Source: Macrostomum hystrix (lineage: Eukaryota; Platyhelminthes; Macrostomidae). Taken from it: a DNA stretch of 64,000 nucleotides. A model generated the notes under the pieces. The model did not search any database, was not told where the DNA came from, and saw only the letters and a program-made list of their open reading frames with translations. How positions within the stretch are numbered: position 1 is the stretch's first letter; every line of letters begins with the position of its first letter. The position numbers were made by a program, and so were the translations under genes. Below are positions 42,241 to 51,502 of this stretch, in pieces. The stretch spans positions 1,240,001 to 1,304,000 of the forward strand of contig CATNEN010000033.1 in the NCBI GenBank assembly GCA_950097015.1, given 5' to 3'.

Positions 42241-45023
42241 TTCAGTTTGCTACCTTTCTGTGAAACGTTATCTTTCCAGGCAACTAGGCGCAGATCTTTG
42301 GTTGAGAAAATTGAACAGGTTACCACGAGGCTGAAGGCCTGGAGACGCGCAATCAAGCGCGTTGGTACAGACACGTAGACAGAGCGTGTTTCTGGTCCAT
42401 GCTGGTGTACAGCTAGTCACATGCATTCTGACTAATAATGCACATGGCAGTTCTGTCTTACTAAGAGAACACAAAGTCACAAAGGTCGAATTCGGTGCAG
42501 AAAATATATCTTGATGCTATTAGCATTCGCAACACTGTTGTCAACAAGATTGCGCTGGTCGCTAGGAGTCGATTAGATCGCTCGTTCGCGCGAGGCATTT
42601 TGTTACAAACAGATAGCTAATGTTATGTGAAGGTCGTCTCTGTTAACCTGGCTCTGCCGACTGTTTCAAAATTAAGAGCTGCATTATCGGGCCAAATAAA
42701 TCTAATTTTATTTAGTCGATGACAGCCTGCAATCGCTCATGTGCAAGCAGATTTTTACAGCCATATGAAGCAGCAAGACTGATACTAAGCAAGAAGCTCC
42801 AGCGACTGTGTGCATTTCGGCGAATTTTTCGAATAATTAGTTCATACTATCTAATCGGCCTATAACAAAAACATACTGTTGCAGTTTAGCTCAGCTTTAA
42901 ATAAAAAACAAACTGAAAGGCTCGCTAAAAATCGTTACTGTTTTTAGCCGTCACTGGCATGAGCAGGGGACTTGGACCGGTCCCTGCGCACCAGAGAGCA
43001 TGTGTCGCTGAATCTTGGAAAGGGACAGCTCTGGCGGTCGATGTTGGGCTGCTTTGCTTGGGCCAAGCAGGGCCAGGTACTTTTTGTACACAGGTGGTTG
43101 CAGAACTTTGAAAAAACGTTTCAACGGCTGCAGCGGCTGATGTTGGTCTTTACTCTTCAGGCAGCTGGATGCCACGGGCATGAAGGTGGAGTGGAGATCG
43201 ATGAGGCGGGAAGTGGAGGAGGAGAGACAGGAGCGATGGTATCGGTGAGAAGCCTGATTGGCTAGCCACGGATGACAATGGTGCCTTGGCGTGCAGATGG
43301 AGAGCTTGAGCCACAGATCAAAGGTGAACGTGTGGCGCAGGTTGTAACAGGGACCCAGCCAGATGGAATCCTGGTGTCGCCTCGAATACGGGATTTGCTT
43401 GTGGTGAATAGGGTGTCTGTGCGTCAGCTCGAGGATATGTTCGAATGAAATTTGTTATTAGTCAACGAATCATTACAAAATTAGAGGCCTTCCATAAATT
43501 GGGAATCCCTGACTAAAAAAGTGATATCATAGACTATAATACTTGTAGTCAGCCAAGCTTCAGAAAATGATTTCTTAAAAAACGAGTAGCAAAAAAAGGA
43601 GTAACAAATGTAGGTTTCGCAAACTGTTTCGCAACCAGCATACCGGCATAGGTCGCGAGAGAATTTTGCGTGTACCTGGAATAAATACATACACTCATCA
43701 GATACATAGTCAGGCTTCTCAAGTATCCACATCGAACAGATTTTTGGTAGTTACTTAACAGTTTATTTTTAATCTGCACATGTTGGTCAGAAACAACTCA
43801 TGACCAGTCAATAGTGAAAAAATAATGCATGCACAACTTCGCAAAGCCTTTGCTTTTGATTTTGATTTTTTTATCTAGTTTAAAAAAGCGCGTAAAATGA
43901 AAAACAAAAACAGAGTTTGAGACAAAGACTCGCCAACACCAGGCTTTGTCGCCCGGCGGGAATTTCCTACTGGACTATTTTCAGTGTCGCGTAAGCGTCA
44001 GACACAAAAACTAAATTGAACAATTAAACTAAAGGTTAAGAACAAGACAAAACGTCTTTTTGAGGCAATTTAAACTACACAGAGTGCCGATATGAAGTGA
44101 TTTTGATGTCTTAAATTATCATTATTGTTCACAACAGCTGATGAATCGGTATTCCTGGTAAGCTGGTAGATTGGTACAAGTGTTCAAGGCTGACCCAGGA
44201 CAGCGGGGCTGTTGTGTTCCGAGATGGACTAGCTGGCTTTGCCTCGCGTTCTTGACGAGCAGAAAGACTCAGCACTCCAGTCCTTCTACATTTTAATTCA
44301 CTTATGGATGGCGGCAGCGGTGGATGGCATCGAGAGACTGATACAGCCAATCATGCGAGCAGGGCGATGAGAGACTACTCAAAACAGGATTACAGCTGCT
44401 CAAAGCAGGTTGGACACGACAAATTAAAGGTCTCTCGCTACTGCAAGTAGTGGGCATGATTCAAAACAGGATGACATCGCCAACGGGACGGCAGGACTAA
44501 TCTAATCAAGCGCTTCTGCTGAGTAGGGCACTGGGCAGCTCAGTAAGTAATTTTTTAACTCGTATCTTTGACTCGCAGAGTAAAGGGCACCCTGCAGTTT
44601 TATTGTGCTGCAGATCAGGGTGCAGATTGCTACTTTTGATCTACTGATCCGTGTCACGTGACATGTCCATGGGTCTTCACATCGATCACGAACACTGTAA
44701 GTGCTCAGGATGGCGAGCCGGCTGTTAAGGGGTGCTCACACTCAGGTTCCCCTTCACCTAAGTCAGCGCTGTGCCAAATATCCAAGTAGCGAAGGTGACT
44801 GCTTCGACGAATTTATTATCGGAAGTATATTATTATTAAACTAAGTAATCTTTGAACATGAAAAACAATAATCCTCTAGTACAGTTTGCGAGTCCACAAA
44901 TTGTAATTTCCGTTCCAAAAAAAGAAAAAATTCGCCTTTAAAGAAAAGAAAAACGAAACTAAAATCAACCTTCGTGTCTCCTGCAAGCAACTTTGATCTA
45001 TGCACTCTGAGATAACGCAGCTT

Positions 45024-45031
45024 CTATATAA
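45024..45031 (+). promoter_or_regulatory. Candidate TATA box, ependymin copy 2
   Basis: TATATAAG about 82 bp before the ATG. The two copies share almost no sequence upstream of the ATG, so each gene would have its own promoter. Confidence 0.45.
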
Positions 45032-45112
45032 GTCGGAGAAGAAAACTCGAAAAGTTTCTTCAAGCAAGTTAGCGAGAAAATCGCGCAGAGAACAACTAAC
45101 ACCAAAGCAAAC

Positions 45113-46498
45113 ATGAAGACTGTGGTGCTTCTGCTAGCCGTGCTGGCCTCTGCCAGCGCCATGGAAAGCCTCTTCTGGCAGGGAGAGTACGCGGACGACA
45201 AGGGCGAGCTGGGCCAGGGCTGCTGCCTGCCGACCCAGTGGGAGGGTCGCGTGGGCGCCTTCCACATCAGCAAGCGCTTCCTGAAGCCCAAAGTGCGAGC
45301 TGTGAGTTGCAGCCTGCGGTCTCGAGTGGCTCGCTTTGTGCATTCTAAGTTGTACGCTCGTAGGCTGGTCAAAGCGACCGGACTGCAGACTGCTTGATGC
45401 CCAAGATTTGGTGCTCAAGCAGATAAGGTATGCCGATTCAAACGCAATCCTCAAATTCTGTTCATTCTTGCTTTACCCGCAGTCTGACAGCAAAGTTGGT
45501 CTGGACTTCTCTGGCAAGAAGGTCGGCGTCAGATCTATGCTCTACTGCAAGAAGACCAAGAGGGTCTACGAGACTCGAACTGTGGCCGACTTCAACGCCA
45601 AGAAGGCCTACTTCATCTTCAAGGACAAGTGCAAGACGTTCAGATTGAAGAGGCCGATGAGCCGACCCTGCATTCCAGGTCAGTGTAGTGGTAAATTTCA
45701 GCTCGGAATCATGAATTGTGGAACTCATGAACTCGCTCATCCCTCGCCAATTCTCGTAGACTTCTTCAAGCGTTTCGACCCCTACTCGTACGGCGCCGGC
45801 TCCAACAGCCTGGCAGTGACTGCCTACGGCTACCGCAACGCCAGTCGCGCTCTGACCACAGAGGTGTTCTCCGTGGTCACCAGCGGCTCCTGTGTGCCTG
45901 TGAAGGGCGCCTACCGGGTGAAGAGGCGCTTCCGCAGCCTGATGGGCAACTACCAGTACTACAATGTGACTCTGGGCAACAAGGACAGGGACCTGTACAC
46001 CGTGCCTGACTTCTGCTACGCCAACTCGACTATCGCCACTGAGGACTCGGCCATGTCTCGTCGGCTGTGGCGCAAGTTCAAGGTGGATTTAATAGCACTG
46101 AAGCAATTTATTATTTTTGTCCATTTTGGTTTTTTGGTTTTTTATTAGGACCGAAAATAAAGTGATAGCATGAAGAGCAAAGGCACAAAGATCCTGCGCT
46201 TTTTCTCGTAGATGAAAGGTAACAAACGAAATGGGAATTGCGATTCCAGAAATACATCAGCTCCACCGACAGTAAGGAGTTCAACGCAGACAGCGAGCTG
46301 ATGACTCAGGTTGAAGGCGATCTATTGACCCAGACGATGGATCTTATCGACGGTAGCATGGAGCTGGCCATGGGCGGTGAAAAAGGTCACGAGCACTGGC
46401 GCAGCGGTCGACGTGAAGGTCGTCGCAGGGGACGTCACGGCAGGCGGCGCCACGGTTCGGAGGAGGACGAAGCAGGCCTAATGGAGTCGAGCTTATGA
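45113..46498 (+). CDS. Ependymin-related secreted protein, copy 2
   Basis: Exons are 45113-45301, 45483-45678, 45760-46082 and 46250-46498, joined in phase, giving 318 residues. Same signal peptide and ependymin domain as copy 1. From ATG to the end of exon 3 both copies are exactly 970 bp with about four substitutions that I can see, introns included; one changes Asn to Tyr in the FCNANS segment. Downstream the two diverge at once: intron 3 is unrelated, and exon 4 keeps the frame and the TQVEGDLLTQTMDLIDGSM core but ends in an Arg/His-rich tail (GRRRGRHGRRRHGSEEDEAG) absent from copy 1. Secretion and lipid or ion binding are inferred from the family; the basic tail has no known role. Intron 3 here contains GAAAATAAAG, which could allow early poly(A) addition. 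Confidence 0.9.
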
Positions 46499-46828
46499 AC
46501 TGCGCCCCTATCTGACTGTTAGTGATTGTAATGCTAACATGCAAGCAATCGGTTAAATACGAGCTATGCAGGCGCTTCTAAATTTAGAAATAGTTTAACT
46601 CTGTAAAATACAACTATTTGACATCAAATAATCAGAAGATCTAGCTGTACGAGTGTCGTTCTCTTTCCTGAGGCAGATTGAGAACAACCAGTCAATCTTT
46701 ATTTGTAATGACTTACAGTATAAGTATTCGCTAAGAACCTTTAAACGTACTTGTACACTCGTGGTAGAACAAATCCCAGCAAAAAACACAATAGAGATGG
46801 CCCATCAAGTTCTAAGTACAGAATCTGC
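46499..46828. other. Convergent intergenic spacer
   Basis: Between the 3' ends of ependymin copy 2 (+) and the YdjC gene (-). No coding sequence recognised. Confidence 0.5.
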
Positions 46829-46834
46829 TTTATT
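46829..46834 (-). promoter_or_regulatory. Candidate poly(A) signal, YdjC gene
   Basis: AATAAA on the minus strand about 66 bp past the stop codon at 46,900, a typical distance for a short 3' UTR. Confidence 0.55.
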
Positions 46835-46899
46835 TTTTAAGCAGCTTTAAGGTTGATTGATCAGCAATTTAGCGATAAATGTTGTCTAACGAGCCACGT

Positions 46900-48026
46900 T
46901 CATGCGGCAGTCGTTAGCTGCATGTCGCTGAAAGACCTCAACCTCAGGCGAACAGATTCAGCAGGATCGACAATGCCTTCTGTATGCAATTCGGCGACGA
47001 ATGTCTCGCAGTTGCCGGGCCACTCCAGAAAATCCGCGAACTGTCGACTGGCAAGAAACTCCGCCTCGTGGCGACGATCTGGCGAGCAGGCGAACTCATC
47101 CACGGGGTCGCCACCGCAGCCGGGCTCGCTGGGCAGGCAGGGCTCGCCGGGATGGACCATCCACTCGCACCAGAGCTCGGTTGGCTTTTGATGGCGCTGC
47201 TGCAAAGCCAGGAGTTCACAGATTGTGACTGAGTTATCAATATCGGCGATAGAACACTGTCGGAACTATTTCCAATAGAGTCAGTTGCCAGCAACGCACC
47301 CAGTCGAGCAATGCCGGCGCCAGCTGTCTGGCAAGCTGTGCGGCCACCCTGTCCAACCGCATCTCGGCTCCCATGCTGGACAGGCCGAGAAAGACGCCAG
47401 GCCATGCAAGCTCAGCCAGCCGGAAATCCTGCTCGGCCACCGACAGCGCTTCCGTAGACACCGCTGTCAGAAATCGCCGCCTGTCGAACTCGGCACCGTT
47501 GAGTTCTTCGTCGAAATCGACTGACCAGGGCAGGCGGCGCTCGGCGGGCACTCGAACGCGCCTGACACCGGCCGCGACGGTCGCTTCGGCGAAAGCGGAC
47601 GCGGCAAGGCCGGGCAGCGAGTGTGCGTGCTGGTGCCCATCAACGTGGCTGGCTGGCCGGCCGTTGAAGATCTCGACGAAGCGGGCAAACTGGGCGCCAG
47701 CCTCGGCCACAATGTCGGAGCGAATCACCCTGCCGGCTAAGACGGCGTCGCGAAATCCCATCTTTCCGAGAAATCGGCCACTGTCCGGATCCACCAGGCT
47801 GGGCACCTGATTTGGTGGGCAGAGCGGCCGGCCCTCGGTCAAATTTAGGTGAAGCCCTGGCGGAGGTCGATTCGCAAAGTGGCGCCGAATGTCTTCGGAG
47901 CTGCAGGCCGAACCGGTGACCATGAAGGATGCGTCTGTCACGTGACCATCGGCCAGAAGCCGCAGAATAACCCCGGTCGCGCCTGGCCGAGTAGCCCAGG
48001 TCGTCAGCATTGATAATTAGGTTCAC
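46900..48026 (-). CDS. YDJC: YdjC-type carbohydrate deacetylase, 5' incomplete
   Basis: Metal-dependent deacetylase of N-acetylated sugars (chito-oligosaccharide type). Minus-strand exons are 48026-47300 and 47199-46900, joined in phase 0. Visible motifs: NLIINADDLGYSARRD (the metal-binding Asp), PPGLHLNLTEGRPL, FLGKMGFRDAV, and HVDGHQHAHSLPG with the remaining metal and catalytic histidines. Exon 2 begins near TELWCEWMVHPG and ends in MQLTTAA. The first visible exon opens right after an AG and has no ATG, so a short upstream exon with the start is missing. The frame slips +1 near 47,969-47,974, between ARRDRG and ILRLLADG; removing one T gives the conserved G-I. Spliceosomal introns argue against bacterial contamination. 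Confidence 0.88.
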
Positions 48027-48985
48027 CTGGAGAGGCTGCGGGAAGAAGTCAAATTAAAAACTTTAAATTACTGGATTGATTACTTGATTGGCCAGAACCC
48101 ACCTTAGTGGCTAATACGTATCTACGAGTAATACGTAAGGTAATGTTAAAATAATTGACAATTTTAGTAACTCGTTTCCTTGGTAACTGATTACCAAGCG
48201 TTTGACCTTTAAATTTTCCTGACATGAATGTTAAAATGTTAAAATTAGCAAAAAAGTGGCATATAAATACGATAAACGGTAATATACCCCTCGTATTAGA
48301 TTCAGAATTCCTAATTTCAATAAAGAAAACCGATTCGCAGTCACAATATTACATAAACAACTGAACTGTGCTACACAACATATGCAAGATTGATCAAAGA
48401 TAAATAAATGTACAGTTAAAAAGCTCTTAAATGTTTTTTAACTGCCTGACAACTTGATTATACCAAAAAGTCTGAGATCCAAGTGCAGCCGCCTCCTCTT
48501 ATTGGGCAGTTTTATTAAAGCTAAAGCCCTGACGGTGGCGCGAAGTGTATCTCGATAAACTGACAGATAAGCTCTGGCTCAGCATGGCAATGGAACCAGT
48601 TCAAACTAGTTGGCGCTAGCAGCGTCTCAAACAGCTTATCGTCTGGTTAGTTTGCTTCAAATTAGTGAAGAGCAGCAGGCAGTGAAAGGGTAATTATCTC
48701 AGTAAATTGGCTAGCGCTTAAAATTGCTTCCAGACGCCACCTGCCGGCAATTTTATTTCGCCCACTACCGCAGCTTTTGCCGCGCATTTGCGTCAGAAAG
48801 CGATTAAAACAGAGCCTCGCTTTGGGTCAGCGATTCTCTCAGGCATCGATGCTGGCACAAAGGTCTAATCCTACGTAACAATTTTACTCAGAAGAGTTGC
48901 TCGACTCTGCAAGGAGTTTTAGAAAAGATTTTTCACATATCTGAGACAGGTGCGAGCCATCACAGGAAAATTTGAGACACAAGCG
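48027..48985. other. 5' flank of the YdjC gene
   Basis: Should contain its first exon and promoter. I could not place the start codon. Otherwise AT-rich then mixed sequence without features. Confidence 0.4.
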
Positions 48986-49346
48986 TGCAGATCATGACGA
49001 CTATGACACAAAGCGGGCAGATCATCCTGACGACTATGACACAAAGCGGGCAGATCATCATGACGACTATGACACAAAGCGGGCAGATCATACTGACGAC
49101 TGTGACACAAAGCGGGCAGATCATACTGACGACCGTGACACAAAGTGGGCAGATCATACTGACGACTGTGACACAAAGCGGGCAGATCATACTGACGACC
49201 GTGACACAAAGTGGGCAGATCATCCTGACGACTGTGACACAAAGTGGGCAGATCATCCTGACGACTGTGACACAAAGCGGGCAGATCATCCTGACGACTG
49301 TGACACAAAGCGGGCAGATCATCCTGACGACTGTGACACAAAGCGC
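48986..49346. repeat. 33-bp tandem array
   Basis: Eleven copies of a 33-bp unit containing GACTGTGACACAAAGCGGGC and AGATCATCCTGAC. A multiple of three, open on both strands, giving 11-residue peptide periods. No start context or splice context supports coding. Confidence 0.95.
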
Positions 49347-49479
49347 TAGGAAACTTTCGACGGCAGTAAGTCGAATCGATGTCGCAACGACTCTGGGGCA
49401 ACGAGAAGGTCCTGAGCAACGTCAGAGGCCAGGCCTATAAAAATTGTATAATGCAGGTCCACTTCATCTGACCCTGGAG

Positions 49480-49809
49480 TCACGCCAAGTTTCTCATAGC
49501 AGGCCAGGTGAAATCACGCGCTGCCGGTTCTCTACCGACCCTCCACTCCGCCTCCTGTCGCCAGCCCGAGCTCCTGTGCTTCATCCCCGGCAAGCAGAAT
49601 TGATTGCTCCAGCCAGCCACTGAGAAGCTCATGGCTGTCGCACTTGGCCCGGCCAAGGTCGCAGCGACTTCCTCATCAGTCAGAGCTGGGCAGTCCAGTC
49701 GTATAAATATTTGCCCTGCGCCAGTCTGGGCTAGTTCCTGCCAACAGAATTGGGTGAAATCATGCGTGACAATCAAGGCCTGAGGCCCTGGATGCAGTGG
49801 ACTGCTCAT
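49480..49809 (-). CDS. Unrecognised open frame, possibly coding
   Basis: 109-residue frame in a GC-rich patch starting MSSPLHPGPQALIVTHDF. The composition resembles the true exons nearby, and CCACTGCATCCAG could be an acceptor just after the ATG. About 58 residues in, a +1 shifted frame (DLGRAKCDSHELLSGWLEQS) looks equally protein-like, which resembles the single-base slips seen in known genes here. No domain is recognised and it may be noise. Confidence 0.25.
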   Translation of the reverse strand: MSSPLHPGPQALIVTHDFTQFCWQELAQTGAGQIFIRLDCPALTDEEVAATLAGPSATAMSFSVAGWSNQFCLPGMKHRSSGWRQEAEWRVGREPAARDFTWPAMRNLA

Positions 49810-51310
49810 GCAGTGCTATTCATTATCCGCTATCATTAATTCATTATGGAAGCCCTGCAGAGGATTCAGGAACTCTGAAAATTATCGGTGGGCCGCGAAG
49901 TTTCGAATAGAATATAATAACAACCACACGGAGACGTCAGAAATAGGAACGGAAGCATCAAATCAACAAATAAGCCAGTGCCACTCCCAGGTCATGTGAT
50001 CAAAAAGTTTCTGTCTTGGCCAACACGGTGGGGCAGTTGCCCCGGGGCACGAGGTGAGCGGCCTTGCCATGTCCCCAGTAGTTTTTTTCTCTCTATTTCG
50101 TTTTGCATTTAAAAAACAAAGCAATCCACAGGCTAGAATGCGACAGAATATGGATGGGCGATCGATGCCGATATCAGGTGTCTCCAGCAGGTAGGGCGGG
50201 GCTCATCCATCAGGGGCAACTCAACTACGATGTGTCTAGATCAGGGCACACGGGTGAGGTGTCGGATGATGCCGAAATCGTTATGATTGCTACTCGCGAT
50301 ATGAATGGGTGGCAGGGGAGAAGAGCATGACTCCTTTTTAAGCTTATTACATCAACTCAGTCGTGTTAGCCAACACAAAGCCCGCTCAGTGAGTCAGCTT
50401 CTCCAACGGACGCTGTTCCGAATACGGGTGGGACGACGAAGATTGCGTAATCCTAATCCCCTGAAACCCTGCATCCCCCGCAGCGGGCTCAGATAGGAAA
50501 ACATGCAGAGCAGGGTAGTTCTGGTGACTGCTGTGTGCGCATTCGCTGTGTGGCGATAAGCCGAGGAGAAATTTACTATTTATATATATATATATATTAC
50601 ATATAAAGCCAGTGGCGCATCCGAAGTTTGTGCCCAGCTGTTCAGTCTATGGACTGTAGTGTGGGAAGCCGCCAACTGGGTGAACTGAAACAATGAGGAA
50701 TTTAGTGTTTTGCTCAAGGACACAAATCGCTTCCCTTGGGTTGCAATCCGAACCCCGGACCCGCCCGGACAGAAATCCGCGGCCCCAACCACAGGGCCGC
50801 AACACCCTCTCGATACAGGATGAAGCAGCCCGCATGGTTTGCAGAGAAGGGGCGAGAATGCAATATAAAGCAGCAATCTAAAACAGCAGCCTGAACAATC
50901 GGGTGGACAGGGAGTGTGGGCACTGCAGCAGGGGGTGCAGAACTTCATTGCTGGCATTCAGCAGGAAAAACTGAACACTTTTCGTGTCGCAGTGTGGCGC
51001 AGCAAGTGCGGAGTGGGGAGAAGCAGGCAGGCAGGGAGACGGAGAACAACTGGCGCTGAGGAGCCCAGGGCCTGCCAACCAACCCCGGCGCAGACACATC
51101 AGGGGGGAATTGAAGCGAATCGGAGCTGCGGGAAGGCAGGAAATAGCAATGGGGAAGGAAGAAACCCGGGGTGGCGGCCGTGGCGCACGCAGTATTTCAG
51201 CCCTGACAGCGGCTGGATATGGCAGACTTGCCAAACCAGACCGGCTGGGTCGGCTGCGCAGTCGCGTCACTTTCAGGCCCTTCAAATATCAAACATTTGA
51301 AGCAGCAGCC
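49810..51310. other. 5' flank of the claudin-fold gene
   Basis: Contains a SINE (50,578-50,812) and a GC-rich purine-rich segment at 50,880-51,310 that is probably promoter and 5' UTR. An open frame runs from 50,984 into the polyglutamine exon, but its upstream part has no protein-like features. Confidence 0.45.
50578..50812 (-). mobile_element. Second type of tRNA-derived SINE, with TA tail
   Basis: On the minus strand: an A-box-like GCGGCCCTGTGGTTGG (50,785-50,800), a B box GGGGTTCGGATTGCAA (50,741-50,756), then TTGTGTCCTTGAGCAA and CAGTTCACCCAGTTGG. These two body words recur in several invertebrate SINE families. The 3' end is a TA microsatellite at 50,578-50,597. No clear target-site duplication. 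Unrelated in sequence to the other SINE family here. Confidence 0.7.
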
Positions 51311-51444
51311 ATGGACTGCGCATCGGACGAAAATCTGAACGCCGCTGCCGCAGTCTCGGTTTCGGTCACCGGGGACACGGAGGAGGTTGAGCTGGAAACG
51401 GCGGATGAAGAGGCGGAGATTGAAGAGACTTTCGGAGCTGCGAC

Positions 51445-51502
<58 letters not shown>

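Larger units (their letters stand above)
42161..45112. other. 2.95-kb spacer between the divergent ependymin genes
   Basis: It should hold both promoters. The right part includes TATATAAG at 45,024-45,031, about 85 bp upstream of the second ATG, and the left part has CTATAAAAG on the minus strand at about 42,230-42,240, about 75 bp upstream of the first ATG. Both are plausible TATA boxes. About 42,945-43,448 is GC-richer with open stretches that I cannot assign to a family. Confidence 0.5.

Noticed and set aside
45387-45427. Extra micro-exon between ependymin exons 1 and 2
   Set aside because: In the required phase it contains a TGA, while direct joining of 45,301 to 45,483 is in phase and matches the family.
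45336-46148. 270-codon frame as the start of ependymin copy 2 (and its mirror in copy 1)
   Set aside because: It reads through intron 1, lacks the signal peptide, and the spliced model gives the family N-terminus in phase.
46900-48026. Bacterial origin of the YdjC gene or contamination
   Set aside because: It is split by an intron with proper borders and lies among animal genes with similar exon composition.
48972-49440. Coding frames across the 33-bp array
   Set aside because: Open on both strands because the unit is a multiple of three; no supporting context.
50984-51310. Upstream in-frame extension of the polyglutamine exon
   Set aside because: Low-complexity basic sequence without a recognisable feature; more likely 5' UTR.
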